64,000 bases of DNA from Phellopilus nigrolimitatus (GCA_021029095.1 JAJOHG010000007.1:1116001-1180000), one strand, 5' to 3'. Positions 45,383-57,800 are shown, counted from the stretch's first letter. Notes: generated by a model not told the origin, from the sequence alone. Made by a program: numbers and translations.

Positions 45383-48300
45383 ATGGATGAGAAAGGGGTG
45401 CACGACGTCGAGCGCGACGCCTCAATCTGGTTGGCGCGTCGAAACGCGCGACGGCACCGCCTGCTGCCGATCTTCGTCCTCGGCCTCCTCACATTTTTCG
45501 CTCTCGGCACGCACGTACATCTCACGCAGAATTCATATGGCACGGTGCGGATCCCGGTAAATGCATCACAGATACAGGCGCGCTGCGAGAATCTGAAACT
45601 GAAGCCTGGCCCGCCGTCCACGTTCAGCAATCGAACGAGTTCAGACCGGTTCGCGCTAGGATCGAAGCCGACATTGATCAGGAACGCGACCATTTGGACT
45701 GGAAGAACTAATGGTCTGGAGATTATCGAGGGGGACATTCTCCTGGATACAGGCATTATTAAGGCTGTCGGAACCGTGGAGGAAGCGCTTCTCCAGCAAC
45801 TAGATCATGCTGTCGAGATCATCGATGCGGATGGCGCATGGATTACACCTGGGTTGGTTCGACCTCTTTCCGACATTATATTAGTCTCACGACATTACAG
45901 TATTGTAGACTTGCACTCGCACCTTGGTCTCCTCTCCGCACCGAAGCTTAACGGCGCGTCCGATGGCAATTCGCGCAAGGGCATCGCGCAGCCTTGGCTC
46001 CGCTCTCTGGATGCGCTTAATACGCACGATGACTCATTCCGCCTCACTGTCGCTGGAGGTGTGACGACTGCACTCGTACTCCCTGGTTCAGCTAATGACA
46101 TTGGTGCGTGGGATATTTCTAATCATAAATCTTCCCTATCGTTCGGAAGGAAACTACATTGTGAATACTGAAGTGCTGAATGAGCTAAATGCCCTGGAAC
46201 ATGCTACAACCTGCTGTTCTTGGTCCGCCACTACTGTTATAGGGCCCACTGACATTTTTACCCTTATTCTAGGCGGGCAGGCTTTTGCAATCAAGCTCCG
46301 TGACACTGCTGAGCACTCCCCATCGTCAATGCTCCTCGAGCCGCCCTTCACGCTTAATAGCTCCGATGCCATTGACTGGTCACTCCCACCGCGCTGGCGG
46401 CAGATGAAGTACGATAGTCGCTTCTTCTACGGCTTTGTCCTACTAATATTTTCTCAGACATGCATGTGGCGAAAATCCGCGCCGAGTGTACGGTAACTCG
46501 CGCATGGACAACCTTTGGACTTTCCGTGAAGTGTATGACAAGGCGCGGCAGATCAAGGAGAAGCAGGATGCTTACTGCGCAAAGGCCCTCAACAATGAGC
46601 GGGCGGAACTCGGCGCATTCCCTGAGGAACTGCAGTGGGAAGCGCTCATCGACGTGTTGAGGGGCCGCGTCAAGGTTCAGGTACACTGTTATGAGGCAGT
46701 GGATTTAGATGATATCGTCCGCGTACGTTCAGAGTATGTCCTGGATGCAATTGAAGCGCTGACGCGCAGAGCAGCTCACGAATGAATTCAAGTTCCCAAT
46801 AGCTACATTCCATCACGCACATGAGACATATTTGGTCCCAGACTTGCTCAAGAAGGCGTATGGTATGCGCCAATGTAACCCTTTTTTCTTTGTTTCTTTT
46901 AACTATTTTTCCCCCTAAGGAAACACACCCGCCGCTGCGATATTCGCGACAAATGCTCGCTACAAGCGTGAGGCGTACCGCGGTTCCGAGTTTGCGCCGA
47001 AGATCCTTGCGCAGAATGGGATCCAAGTAGTCATGAAGGTGATGTTCTTTCCCTTTTTGTGTTCTTTTTCTGACATTTTCTCCAGAGCGATCGTAAGCGA
47101 AACATCCGATTTCTTTACGCATCGACTAACAGAGTAATAATTAGATCCGGTACTCAACTCGCGGTATCTATTATACGAAGCGCAGCAAGCACATTATTAC
47201 GGCCTACCGGAAAACGTCGCGCTGGCATCGGTGACGACGACCCCCGCGCAGGCGATGGGTATGGATCATCGTATCGGTTTCATAAAAGAGGGATTTGATG
47301 CGGACCTCGTCATCTGGGACTCACATCCCCTCGCCCTCGGTGCGACTCCTAAGCAAGTCTTCATCGATGGCGTTGTGCAACTGGCTTCGCCATTTACTGT
47401 TGAGAAGCCCGAGAGTATTCAGAAAGCTCCTAAAACGCCAGATTTCGACGACGAAGCGGCTGACGCTGTGAAATACGACGGCCTCCCCCCACTTGCGCCA
47501 GAAAAGTCGATAGCCGGGACGGTTGTGTTCTTAAACGTCAAGAGTATAACAATCCGAGCTTCGCAGGACAATGGGCTTGTTCATGCGTTTGAGGCTCAGG
47601 GAAGCGAACTCGGACTCCTAGCGGTCGAGCGGGGCAAGGTCACATGCATGGGAAACCAGAGTACATGCGCTTCGTTCCTCGAAGCTCTGGATGCTCAGGT
47701 AGTTGACTTAAAAGGTGGAACTATCTCACCTGGCTTGATTTCCTTTGGCTCTCCACTTGGGCTGGAGGAGATTCATGGTGAGGTTTCGACCAGAGACGGG
47801 TCCGTGTATGATCCGCTCGAGAAGACCATCCCAAGCGTCATCGGCGGTGAAGGCACGCTCATCCGTGCAGCTGACGGTCTGCAGTTCGCCACACGCAATG
47901 CACTGTGAGCAGTTGTTTGAAGGCAGGATTCCGAATAATTATTTAACAATACCAGTCTGGCCTACCGTTCTGGTGTTACTGTCGGCGTCACTGCGCCGAC
48001 GCACGACGGCTTTTTCGGCGGACTCAGTACAGCATTTGGGCTCGGAGCTGCGCATAAGCTTGAGAGCGACGCGCTTGTGCAGGAGGTCGCTGCCGTGCAT
48101 GTCGCAATCGGCCACTCCGGGTCTTCTGCGAGCGTGAGTACGCAGATCGCGGCACTTCGTCGTCTGCTGCTCGAGCCTGCTCCTGGCGATGTCGGCATGT
48201 GGTTCAAGAGTGTCATGGAGATTGGTTCTTACCTCGAGTCATCTCGACTTGCAAGCTGAATGTCGAGCCAGGGTGAATCGACGCTCGTCGTCGAGGCGCA

Positions 48301-49008
48301 AAGCATGGACGTTATTTCAACAATCCTCCTTCTCAAGAAAGAAGTTGAATTAGAGACTGGGGTACCAGTGAGGCTCACCATAGCCGGCGCTGCAGAAGCG
48401 CACCTCATTGCGAAACAGCTCGCGGATGCAAATGTCGGCGTTGTGGTTTCTCCGTCGCGTCCTTTCCCTGCGACATGGGAATCCAGAAGAATGTTCGTCC
48501 TTGATCGCCGTTGATTGTTTCCGCAAGCTGAACCGGGAAAACAATTTACTGCCTCTTTCCAGATTACCCGGACCGCCATTGACACGGGACAGCGCGATTT
48601 CGCTGCTCCTCGCACACAATGTCACGGTGGGAATCGGTATCGAGGAGTCCTGGAGCGCTCGCAACACTCGCTTCGACGCTGCCTGGGTACGTCACGAATC
48701 AAGTGCTTCTTGACCCCTCCGCTGACTGATCGAACACTCTTCTGTTTGCCGATCCTGACTTTTTTTTCTCATCTTTTACATTTATTGTCCCTCGCCGGGC
48801 TTATCAGGCCGCATTGGAATCCTTCGGTTCCATTACGAAGACACAAGCACTTGAACTAGTCTCGTCTAACCTCGAAACATTGCTTGGACTCAATGTGGAT
48901 CCTGAACTCACAGATCTCGTCGCTACGGAAACAGGCGATATTTTTGACTTTGAAGGAAAGGTTGTGGGCATTATCTCGCCGCGGAAAGGTGCTGTGAATC
49001 TTTTTTGA
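45383..49008 (+). CDS. membrane-anchored amidohydrolase (CE9-like), paralogue 2, one splice donor lost
   Basis: Exons 45383-45852, 45901-46103, 46273-46408, 46458-46722, 46775-46862, 46920-47038, 47086-47092, 47145-47904, 47956-48220, 48272-48492, 48563-48686, 48808-49008. Ten of the twelve have the same length as in paralogue 1; the first is 470 against 473 and the ninth is 265 against 259. It has the same N-terminal anchor, HxH (IVDLHSH), VQVHCYEAVD, TFHHAHETY and SDH motifs. The exon 9/10 junction expected by homology (VME joined to GESTLVVEAQ) has ATTGGT where paralogue 1 has GTAAGT; read-through gives a stop after MEIGSYLESSRLAS. An alternative donor (GTCATG at 48212) would restore the frame with loss of three codons. 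It may be functional, truncated, or a young pseudogene. Confidence 0.72.
47086..47092 (+). other. 7-nt microexon (AGCGATC) of amidohydrolase 2
   Basis: Flanked by TTCTCCAG and GTAAGC. Same sequence and phase as in paralogue 1. It encodes the Ser-Asp and the first base of His of the metal-binding motif. Confidence 0.78.
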
Positions 49009-49187
49009 TCATTGGGCACTCGTGGATTGCGTATAAGGATTTGCTCGACCGTAGCTGAGATTCATCCGAAACGGTACTCAATATGGAGGTACCCGTTGTC
49101 TGATCAGGGAGTTACAGCCAAGATATATAAAAAGCGCAAGAAAGTGTCTTGTATGATGAGTAAGGCCCGAAAAGAAAAGAACATAAA

Positions 49188-50759
49188 TTAGGGTGCGTGA
49201 GTGGTGGCGTTAAGATCGTTGGTTGCAGCCAGTGGAAGCGCCTTGCTCCGTGATAGCTTGCTGTCAATATAATCCTGGATGTCTGGAAGAGCACGCGACA
49301 AAAGCTTGACGGCCTTGATCTCGTCTATTGAAAGTCAGAAATTATTTTCGCAAGGGGCCGGGGCACGTATTGATCTCGACGTACGAGAACCCTCTCTCCT
49401 TCATCACCCACTTGACAAGCTCCTTCATCACATCAATCTAAAATGCCCGGAGTCCCACTCACGTTATCGCCTGTAGGGCTCCGCAACGTACCCGTATATA
49501 CGAAATACGGTACGGTACGGTACGGTCACGTACCAGTATCGTAATGCTCTCCGAGGGTCTAAAATACGGTCACGTAAATACGTGACCGTACACGTATTGA
49601 AACCGTAAAAGACGTCTGTATACGTTCGTAATACGTGATACGTGACCCTACACCCATATTTTTTTCTATCTAACTAGAAACATGTGATCGTGAGGTGCAT
49701 ACCTCTAATTAGGTATTATAGTCTCCCACACTGCAGAAAATATTTCAAATAAATGCTGTTTGTGAAATACCGACTATTTGACATCACCGCCGGCCGTGCC
49801 ACCACAGCGTGGATCGTCGGCACTGCCCGTGTTGGCGATCCACGCGACTTTTCGTCGCCATCAACGTGTGCTGCCGCGCCGCACGCGATACCGAGATAGT
49901 CATGCTCGTCGTTCGACGAGGACTCAATTTTCCATTTTCTCCATTTTTATTTTATTTTATTTTATTTTTATTTTTGCATTATACATGTTTCTTAGAGCAG
50001 ATACAAACTAAACTGGGAAAATAAAATTGGGACTTTGGTGCCGCCATCAATCCCCCCCCCCCCCCCCCCCCCTTTTTTTTCCCACTGGCTGCCATTTGCT
50101 AATCTTATTCTTGATAAATAAGTGTGATTTTGATGTCGGAAAAAAGCAAAAAGTAACGAACTCTCGTAAAATTTCTAAAACAAAACTTCTTCTATGTTTA
50201 CATAACCCGTATACGACGTATCACCGTATACGGTCAGTATCGTATCAGTACCGTACCGTACATGCCCACGAAACCATAAAATACGTGACCGTATTGATAC
50301 TGAACGTACCAGTATCCTGCTTGCAAAAATACGTACGTATCAGTATACGGTACGTTGCGGAGCCCTAATCGCCTGGCCGAAAGGGAGAAAAGTCGCAGAA
50401 CACGCACGAGGTAAGAACATTCTTGCCGTACATCGCAAGTCAGTGCCCCTGCTAGCTCGACGCGAAGGTTACCGCTGAAAAACCGCATAAGCACGCGGCA
50501 AAACGGAAAAACATAAAACAGAAACAATTATACGTACAACTGGTGAATAAGAAGCACCAAAGTATCGTTTTCCATCACGTCGGGTCTACGGTGAGCCAAC
50601 GCCGCGATGAGTTAAAGTAAGTGCGTTTGTCAACCGCAAAGCGACTCACGAGCAGATTACCTGCGCCTGGTACCTCTCATCGACTTCCTCGTCTAGGAGC
50701 GGTACCTGCACCATACGATACCTCCGGAACAGATGCTGCTGCCGGTATAGTTTGAGCAT
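49188..50759 (-). pseudogene. decayed minus-strand gene interrupted by a hAT element
   Basis: A TATAAAAA on the minus strand near 50827-50834 precedes the likely start at 50759 (MLKLYRQQHLFRRYRMVQVP). Exon 1 ends at 50661 with a GTAATC donor. Further protein-like pieces are TRRDGKRYFGASYSPVV, then SCVFCDFSPFRPGDN, which is split by the element, then DVMKELVKWVMKERGFSYVE, and DEIKAVKLLSRALPDIQDYI to a stop at 49188. I could not join all pieces in one frame, which together with the insertion suggests decay. I do not recognise the protein. Confidence 0.45.
49474..50367. mobile_element. non-autonomous hAT-type element (MITE), 894 bp
   Basis: The left end TAGGGCTCCGCAACGTACC and the reverse complement of the right end are identical over 19 bases. 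The 8-bp target duplication ATCGCCTG is perfect (49466-49473 and 50368-50375). Both features are diagnostic of hAT elements. The interior has no transposase; it contains repeated CGTGACCGTA-like and ATACGGTACGG subterminal motifs in both orientations, a TTTTA repeat near 49945-49970 and a long C run near 50042-50072. Confidence 0.92.
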
Positions 50760-50877
50760 TTCTGGGGGTCCGCCGTGAGTGCTGTCTATCTCTGTTTTAC
50801 TTAGGTGTTCTTAAAGACCTTTCTTTTTATAAGATATAGCGCCTGTTTCGCGCTCTCGGCCGTCCTTAGAGCTAGAC

Positions 50878-51321
50878 GTGACTCCGTATACTCTAAAAGA
50901 GCCCGCTTTGCCTTTTGATCCCGCGCCAGGCTTCAACTATCTCATCGACGAAAGGTCTTCGCTTTTTGACACCTCTTCCCTTACTCCATATCCCGCTGTG
51001 AATGGCGACTCTGTCGTCGGATCAGGCACTCTTGACGTCCTTCCAGTCCTGGGCCCGGATGTGCTAAGCACGCACGACCTCACTGCGTGCGATCCTTACT
51101 TTGCGTATGACCAAGGGGCCCTCCGAGAAGCTTGGGATGGCGTCCGTACGCATTCAGAGGTGCAGAAAATTGGCGGTACTAACCAGCAGACCACAATGAC
51201 CTCGCCGCGCATTGTCATGAAGCGATTGGTGCCACGTTCGGCGCACTCGGACTGTATCTTGATTTGGCAGCTGTCCCACAAAGGGATGTTCCCTTCTCAA
51301 TCGAGCACTATATTAAGGTAG
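50878..51321 (+). other. open frame of 147 codons without ATG, possible exon
   Basis: The frame (KEPALPFDPAPGFNYLIDER, then DLTACDPYFAYDQGALREAW) looks protein-like in composition but starts with GTG, and no upstream exon with a convincing ATG was found. It may be an exon of a gene on the plus strand or a remnant. The surrounding 50760-51728 holds nothing else recognisable. Confidence 0.3.
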
Positions 51322-51728
51322 AGCAATCTCATCCCGTGTTTCCCCAGCGTAGTCTGGAGCATGCTATTTTTGTGAGTTCAGCACCGCCAACACCAACATT
51401 AACGACTCCTGATCTCGCCGAGGAGGTTCTGCCACCAATACACATAATGCGGCATTGATGACCGAGCGGCTCATTTCAGAACTTTGAGGAAGATTATTTG
51501 TGTCGTTCGTCTGCTCTTCCTTTTGGACATGTCTGGTATTTTATTAGTCCTGAATATGTAGTGCTCAACATACTTAAGAGACGACCCAAGTAGCGAACAT
51601 TGGAAAACAAACAAAGCATCGATTAGAGCATGATTCAATACAGCAGATAGCATAACAAAAAACCGATAGCGATACACATAGAAGTACATCGGAGGACATG
51701 GAAGACGGGCGTGAAATCGCTAGTCAGA

Positions 51729-52544
51729 CTAGTCAATCAACGCGTAGCAGCGTACAATCCCATCGGCACCCCATGGCTGCCTTCCCCAAATCGCGTCTTC
51801 GTCCTTAACTTCGGCTTGCGGAAGCACAGACATTAGACCTTCCGGAGTGTGTGGCGCGCCGGCATCTGTTTCATGTTCAGAGTCGAATTCGGAGGATTCA
51901 AGCACGTATTCTTCCTCAGAGTTGCCCATTTCGATGGCTCCGTCAGCATCGCAAGCAGTTTCGGTGCGACTAGGTGCACCTTCAGAAGGCGTCTCAAGAG
52001 CAGTCGATGTTTTCGCCGCTCTGAACTGCGCGACCGCACGCTTGATCGCTTCCTTCGCAGACTTGCGGTAAAACTTGTGCACAGTTTTCTCGTGTCGGAT
52101 GAGCGCAGCCGCGTCACTGTAATTCTTCGTGCACAGTTCTCCGTCGTTGAAAACAAGGACACATGGATGTCTTATATTCATGCTGTAGGAATGGGGAAAA
52201 GGATATTGTCAGTGAGATGAAAACACGATAAAAGTAGGACGCACTGTTTTGCTTCAACATGTATGCGGATATTTGACTTTTGGAGAGACTTATAGCCACA
52301 ATCATAAGCAGGGCAAATATGCATCCTTTTAGTGCGGGGAAGAAATCAGTTAGCTTATCTGACGGAAATGGATATTGCGAGCTCACAATTTGTCCTTATT
52401 GGGGTCATGAATGTCCATATGCCTATCCAATCCATTGGCTGATTTGAACTTCTTCTTGCAGATGGTGCACTGCCGAGGGTCCAAAGATGACAAGATGTCT
52501 GAACTGGGAGAACTATCTGAAGCTCTTTCGCGGTATGCAGGCAT
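51729..52544 (-). CDS. C2H2 zinc finger protein, two fingers
   Basis: Two exons (52387-52544 and 51729-52182 in transcription order) give 203 aa. The first finger is CTICKKKFKSANGLDRHMDI followed by His (C-x2-C-x12-H-x3-H). Right after the splice junction a second, unusual finger has C-x9-C-x12-H-x4-H (CVLVFNDGELC, then RHEKTVHK). A basic stretch KSAKEAIKRA follows, then an acidic C-terminus (EEEYVLESSEFDSEHE). It is likely a nuclear DNA-binding protein or regulator; the target is unknown. The 204-nt intron is longer than others in the window. Confidence 0.72.
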
Positions 52545-53433
52545 ACTCAGACTTAATAAAGTACTTCCGAGACGATGAAGGGATTGGTGGTTGTGGAGAG
52601 AAGAGACTCGGAGGATTGTTGATGGGTGATACTACGCTCGCCATTTTATATCTCAGTTAAGGCGTGGTTGCCCCACGCGACAAGGGTTTAGTTGGCAAAT
52701 CGAATCATCGGCATCAGCAGACAAGGTAGTCGACCTGCAGGGCACAGCGCTGTATCATCGATAGCGGATTGGACCCACAAAGATTCCAGGATCTGTTCGA
52801 AAGGGAGCTGGAGTAATTTAGATGGAAGAAATCATCATAAGAAATCAATCGAGCAGATGAAATCCTAAGATTCACGCATAATTTCTCATGAAGAAATCGT
52901 CATAGGCATTTTTTTTTCAGACCGTCATCTGCACTGAGAGCCAAAGGAGTACAACAGTAGAAAAACAAAGAGAAGAGGACAAAGGGAAGGTTTGATGGCA
53001 GTGCCGAACACGTTTTAGGCCATATCTGCTGGGCGCTTGTTTTCACTTCTCCTATTTCGCATGCGTTTGTTCTCTCAGAATTTCCTCTCCAAAGCTCGAT
53101 CAGAAAGTCTTCACTGAATTTGGAAATCGGAAATGCGACAAATCCATGCTATTAGGTAATATACATATATCTACTTTTTGCATTATTACTATAATAAGGC
53201 AAATTGGAATATTACCACGAAGCAGAGTAGCAAGTTTCCTAGACCACGTTTGATCTGGGCCGGAGAAGACCGGAATGGAAAGGGAAGAAGAAACATAAAT
53301 GTGGTAGAATCCGCCTTTGTCCTCTTTTCAATAGACGTCCTTGTCGAGGTATCTCGAATCCGAGTCGAAAAATGGACAGGCTCGTCTAAATCAGATGAAC
53401 TCACGTCCGAGTCGCCGGCGCGATACCCTGAGT
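52545..53433. other. intergenic, no gene seen
   Basis: Upstream region of the C2H2 gene (minus) and downstream of the next minus gene. The 122-aa plus-strand frame at 53178-53546 is antisense to the next gene and is not called. Confidence 0.45.
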
Positions 53434-53933
53434 TTAGGAAGATGAAGGCGATAATCCCCTTCGCATCTCCAACAGCACCATCGCAGCCCATAGCACGGTC
53501 TGGTCCGCATCGGATTCGTCTGGGCGGTCTAGTACCGTACCGATAGCAGAGTTTGTCTTCTCTTCAAATTTCAACGTGTCGGAAGCATTACTCATGAGTG
53601 AGCGTGAGCTTAACGCGCCAGGCTCAGAGGGCAGAGAAGTGACCGATGTAAACGTGGCGATATTTGACGCGTGCTTTTTGAAAGACTCGTTCGCGCTAGA
53701 CTGGATCATAGCTTTTGCGCTATGATTTACTAAATCTTCTTTTTTGTTCGACTGAGTGACGGATGCTTCGAGACTGTCTTCATGCTCTCCGGAGTGCTTT
53801 ACAAAGAATGCTGAACTCGACAATCAAACGTAAGAATGTAACTATGAAATTCATACCTGAAACGGCCGAGAGCTCGAGCAAATACACCTATCTCCTTCGT
53901 TGCGACTCTTGTACGCGAAACCGGCCGCATCAT
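53434..53933 (-). CDS. hypothetical 152-aa protein, possible mitochondrial presequence
   Basis: Two exons (53857-53933 and 53434-53815 in transcription order) joined by a 41-nt intron (GTATGA...CGAG). The N-terminus MMRPVSRTRVATKEIGVFAR is Arg-rich without acidic residues until position 14, compatible with a mitochondrial targeting signal. It is followed by ALGRFSSAFFVKHSGEHEDS and a Ser/Ala-rich body ending MVLLEMRRGLSPSSS. A TATATA motif on the minus strand near 54010-54020 lies about 80 nt before the start. No homologue is recognised. Confidence 0.5.
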
Positions 53934-54805
53934 GCTCGCTGTTGAAAAGGCCGGGCTGAGAGTGTTGAGAGTGAACCATATCAGTACTATGTTGAATGAT
54001 CGAGAGACTGCCGTTACTCGTACGTATATAAACCATCTTTCGAAGCCAAAGCGACGATGCAGTAGCTTTGATTGTAGGTGTCAACCTGTCGCCGCTACCC
54101 TCCGCATCGACAGGCCCACATGAAGCTGACAATAAGGTCGACTACGACCTCTTTCCTGGAAGGAAGTAATGTAGGCGACGGCGGACATCAAGTGGACAAG
54201 TTTAACTCCTTAAGGTGACGAGACGATGCTTATGTAATCCAACTCAAATCCAACCTCCCTTTTCTGACTTTTTCATTATTAAATTGCTGCTAAGTAGATG
54301 TGTCTACTCGCCTACGCGCTTTTGTACACACAAACATATGTAATCAATGCAGATGAGAATATAAAAAAAGGAGAATCGGATATCGCGAACGAGTCTAAAA
54401 AGAATCAATGCGCAGAAGGTTGAATGTAGATGGAGAAAAAGAACAGCCTTGGCTTGAAATAGGATTCGGAAAGCGGAAAGAGATAAGTAGATGTCAGGAA
54501 GCAGAAGGCAGATGCAAAGGAGTGAGTGTGTTTGTATACATGTGGATGGACTGATGCGATGTGGAGTTATGGAAATGAAACATACAGCAATTCAAGTGTG
54601 TCTTCGGGTGAGTTGATGTATGGTGGAGGAGGGAAAGATGCAAAACGATGTGTAAGATGGCGATGTTCCGGGTCCTCAAAGTCCATGCGTAGTGACGCTG
54701 AGTCTGGTAGTCAATACTTAAGACAGTTATAAGGTAACATGGTCAATAGTGACCGGTGTAAGAGCGAAACGGACGAGAAAGGAGGTCCAGCAAGAACATT
54801 CGCGT
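53934..54805. other. intergenic, no gene seen
   Basis: Between two minus-strand genes. Nothing recognisable apart from the promoter of the 152-aa gene. Confidence 0.45.
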
Positions 54806-57800
54806 TCATTGTGATCTCCGCCCCTCTTCTCGCTCCCGCTCATCATCTATAGTAGCAAGCGCACCGGGGCGCTCGACGTTCTCTGACATCCGCGGCAGCG
54901 CCGCCGACGGCGTCCAGCTCTCCCGCTGGCTCCCTTTCCGTCCCCCGACGAAAGAATGTGGTGTCGAAGGCGTCGTCGACGAGGCCGAGCTGAATCGCGC
55001 TGTCGCAGGCGAGTGGCTCGTATGCGACGTGCCGCCCTCCTCCATATCTAGTCTATCGAGCCCGAGACCCTCGTACGACGGGCGGCGCGGGAGAACCGAG
55101 CCGAACCCAGAGTCGGACGTGTCCCCGGGACTCGGATACGCCGAACTCGCATAGTACGATGGCGCGAAGGCCGACGACGCCGTCGGCGTCACCTCGGGAT
55201 ACGGCTCGTTCAGTGTAGGATCTAACGGGATGTTGTGCTGTGGCGTCGGGTTGCGCGGACGGTCCGTGTTAAGCAGCTCCGGTTGAGACGCCGAGGGTGT
55301 TTCGCGTGCAAATGCGTCCACGACGCCCCTCTTCTCGTCCATGACCGAGCCCTCCGCCGGTTCCGGAATTGGGCCGACACGCCACGACGAGCCGATGCGC
55401 GTGCCAAAGCGTGCTGCAATACGCTCGCGCCAAAGCGTGCGCAAGCCGAGGTTGACGAGCGTGTTGATGAGCATGAGGATCACGGAAAAGCCGAAGATGA
55501 CGACGATAACGAAGCCGATGACGACACGCGGGATGGCGTTGACGTTGAAGCTCTCGACGAACGCGAAGCTGAGCCCGACCGCGAACACGCGCGCAACGGC
55601 GAGCGTGGAGGCGAGCACGTCACCACCGCGCGTCTCGTTCGGCTTAAGTACAAGCGTTGAGCCCAGAACAGCAAGTTCGGTGATGAGCAAGATGATGACC
55701 TGGGTGAGGCCGCTAGCAATGGCGAACGCGATTATGATTGCCCTCACTAAAATCGCGGAGAGTGGAATAAGGAAGAAAAACCAGCGCTGATGACGGTACT
55801 GAATGTAGAGGGGGCCGGAGGACATGAGATGCGGAGTGTCTCGGTAAAGCGTCCACGGGCGTTCGCGTCGGACGAAGCGGATGGTGAGGTATGAGGGGTA
55901 GATAATGGCTCCAAGGACGGCAAGAAGGGTAATAACTGAAAAGAGTGTCGCGAGCCAAGAGTCCTTCAAAGTCCATTGGTGGAAAGCAAATATCGCTACC
56001 GGAAAATAGACGATGAGAGTCTATGAGAGATTTGAGCTGTTATCCCTCGCTGGATATGAAAAGGAGCTTACCAGTCGTAAAGCCCAAGCTCTGGAGAACC
56101 AAGGATAGTATTCTTTCCATTCCTCCAATTTCCCTGCACTCTTCTCCTTCTTCTCTCTAGATCTCAACACGAGAACCAATACACCCCATCCGACGGCAAG
56201 AACGAACAGAGCGATAGCAGTGAGCATCAACAGCGTTAGAAACACGCTCATGAACGCATTCGCCGTGCTGATTCCGATCGAGTTCACAAACACGGGGATG
56301 CCCGCATCCAGGACGTTCGACGACGAGGAGGTCACAGTCGCCACGTCCCTCTTCACGGCCTGCTTCGCACCACCCACGAGGAAGTTTGCAGCAATCTTCG
56401 TCTGGAGGTCCTGTACAGCGGAGGTGGCCTCCGCGCCCCCGCCCGGCATGACGTTATACGGGCTGAGGCGGCGATTGACGAGCGCAACGCCCGTGCCGCC
56501 CGCCGCGTCGCTCATCGTACCACCCGTCAGATGGCGCATGTTGTTGATCGCGCCCTGTATACTCAAGCCATTCGACGATTCGAACAGACCGAGCGCCCAC
56601 GCAAAGTTGGCCGCGAACGCACGGTACACGACAGGGTAATTGAGATCGAGCAGTGCGCTGGCGGCGATCGATTGGTAGAGGCCGAAAAGATCGAGTAGAC
56701 GGAATGGAGCGCGGGCCTCGGGAGAGCAGAGGAGCGAGTGGAGGAGTGCGGAGAGTAGCGCGAGGAAAGCAAGCGCCCCGGTGCCCCACCCAACGCCGCG
56801 CTGGCGCGTAGACCACCCGTTAGAAAGCGTCGCCTGCACACACGCCTTGACTTCGCCGGTGTCGACACGGGTCAACGTGAGCTGCGCAAACGCCTCAAGG
56901 TCGGGGATTTTGTATGCGATCGCGGGGAGATGGCTCGCAACGTCGATGGTGCTAGGCAGTGGGATTGTCTCGGTCCCGACGAAGTTGTACGTAGGGAGCG
57001 GGCAAAGAACGCCGTTGAGGATGTTGCAAAGGTCGAGGGTGATATTGAGAGGCTGCATGCCATAGACGTTGACAGCAAGGTTGGCGGTCACGTTGACGTT
57101 AGCTTCAACGGAGGCGGCAGATACATTGAAGAAGATGGACTGATTGGCGGCGAAGTAGACGATGTCGAATTTCTCGACAAGGACGAGCTCAGGAGGGGCG
57201 CAATACGAGACCGACGAGGTAACTGTCGTGTCGCAAAAATAAGTCAGAAAAGCGCCCAAAACGAAGTAATTAAGCAGAGAAGAGCGCGTCGATCAAGTGT
57301 AAATCCTATTTGACTGGCTGGAAGCGCCGTAAAACCTCCATTTAGAGTGATCATCGCAGGATGGTGAGCAAATGCACCCACGCCAAACCAGTGCACTCCT
57401 GCGCAAACAAATGGTCACACGCGGTGAGCCATGGAAAGAAAGACACGTCGAGTGGTATCCGCAGTCTGGATATAACCTGCGACGCAATCCAATTCTGTCT
57501 CTTATCGCCATGGATCCGAACATCAACTCCATGATAATGTTGTCCCACCATGACATACAATACGTCCGTCCATCCATAGAGTTGTCCAATTCAGCTGATT
57601 TAGTCATATCCGAGGACACATAACTGCGCCCCCCGCACTCGGTAGGTCTCGAGAAAAGCATGAAACTCGCCAGCACTGCCCACTTGACCGCCCGCCTACC
57701 TCTACGTCCCGCGCATGAGTAAAACTCTCACGAACGCTTTTCAATCCACCCCAGGCCACCGCCCTCCCATTATCCAATCCACCGACCAAATCGGATTTCC

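Noticed and set aside
49500..50360. CRISPR-like or palindromic array of ATACGG/CGTGACC repeats
   Set aside because: The repeats are irregular and bounded by hAT ends with a target duplication; they are subterminal repeats of a MITE in a eukaryotic genome.
55235..55790. Plus-strand frames of 141 and 149 aa
   Set aside because: They lie antisense to the TRP-like channel exon, which carries clear family features.
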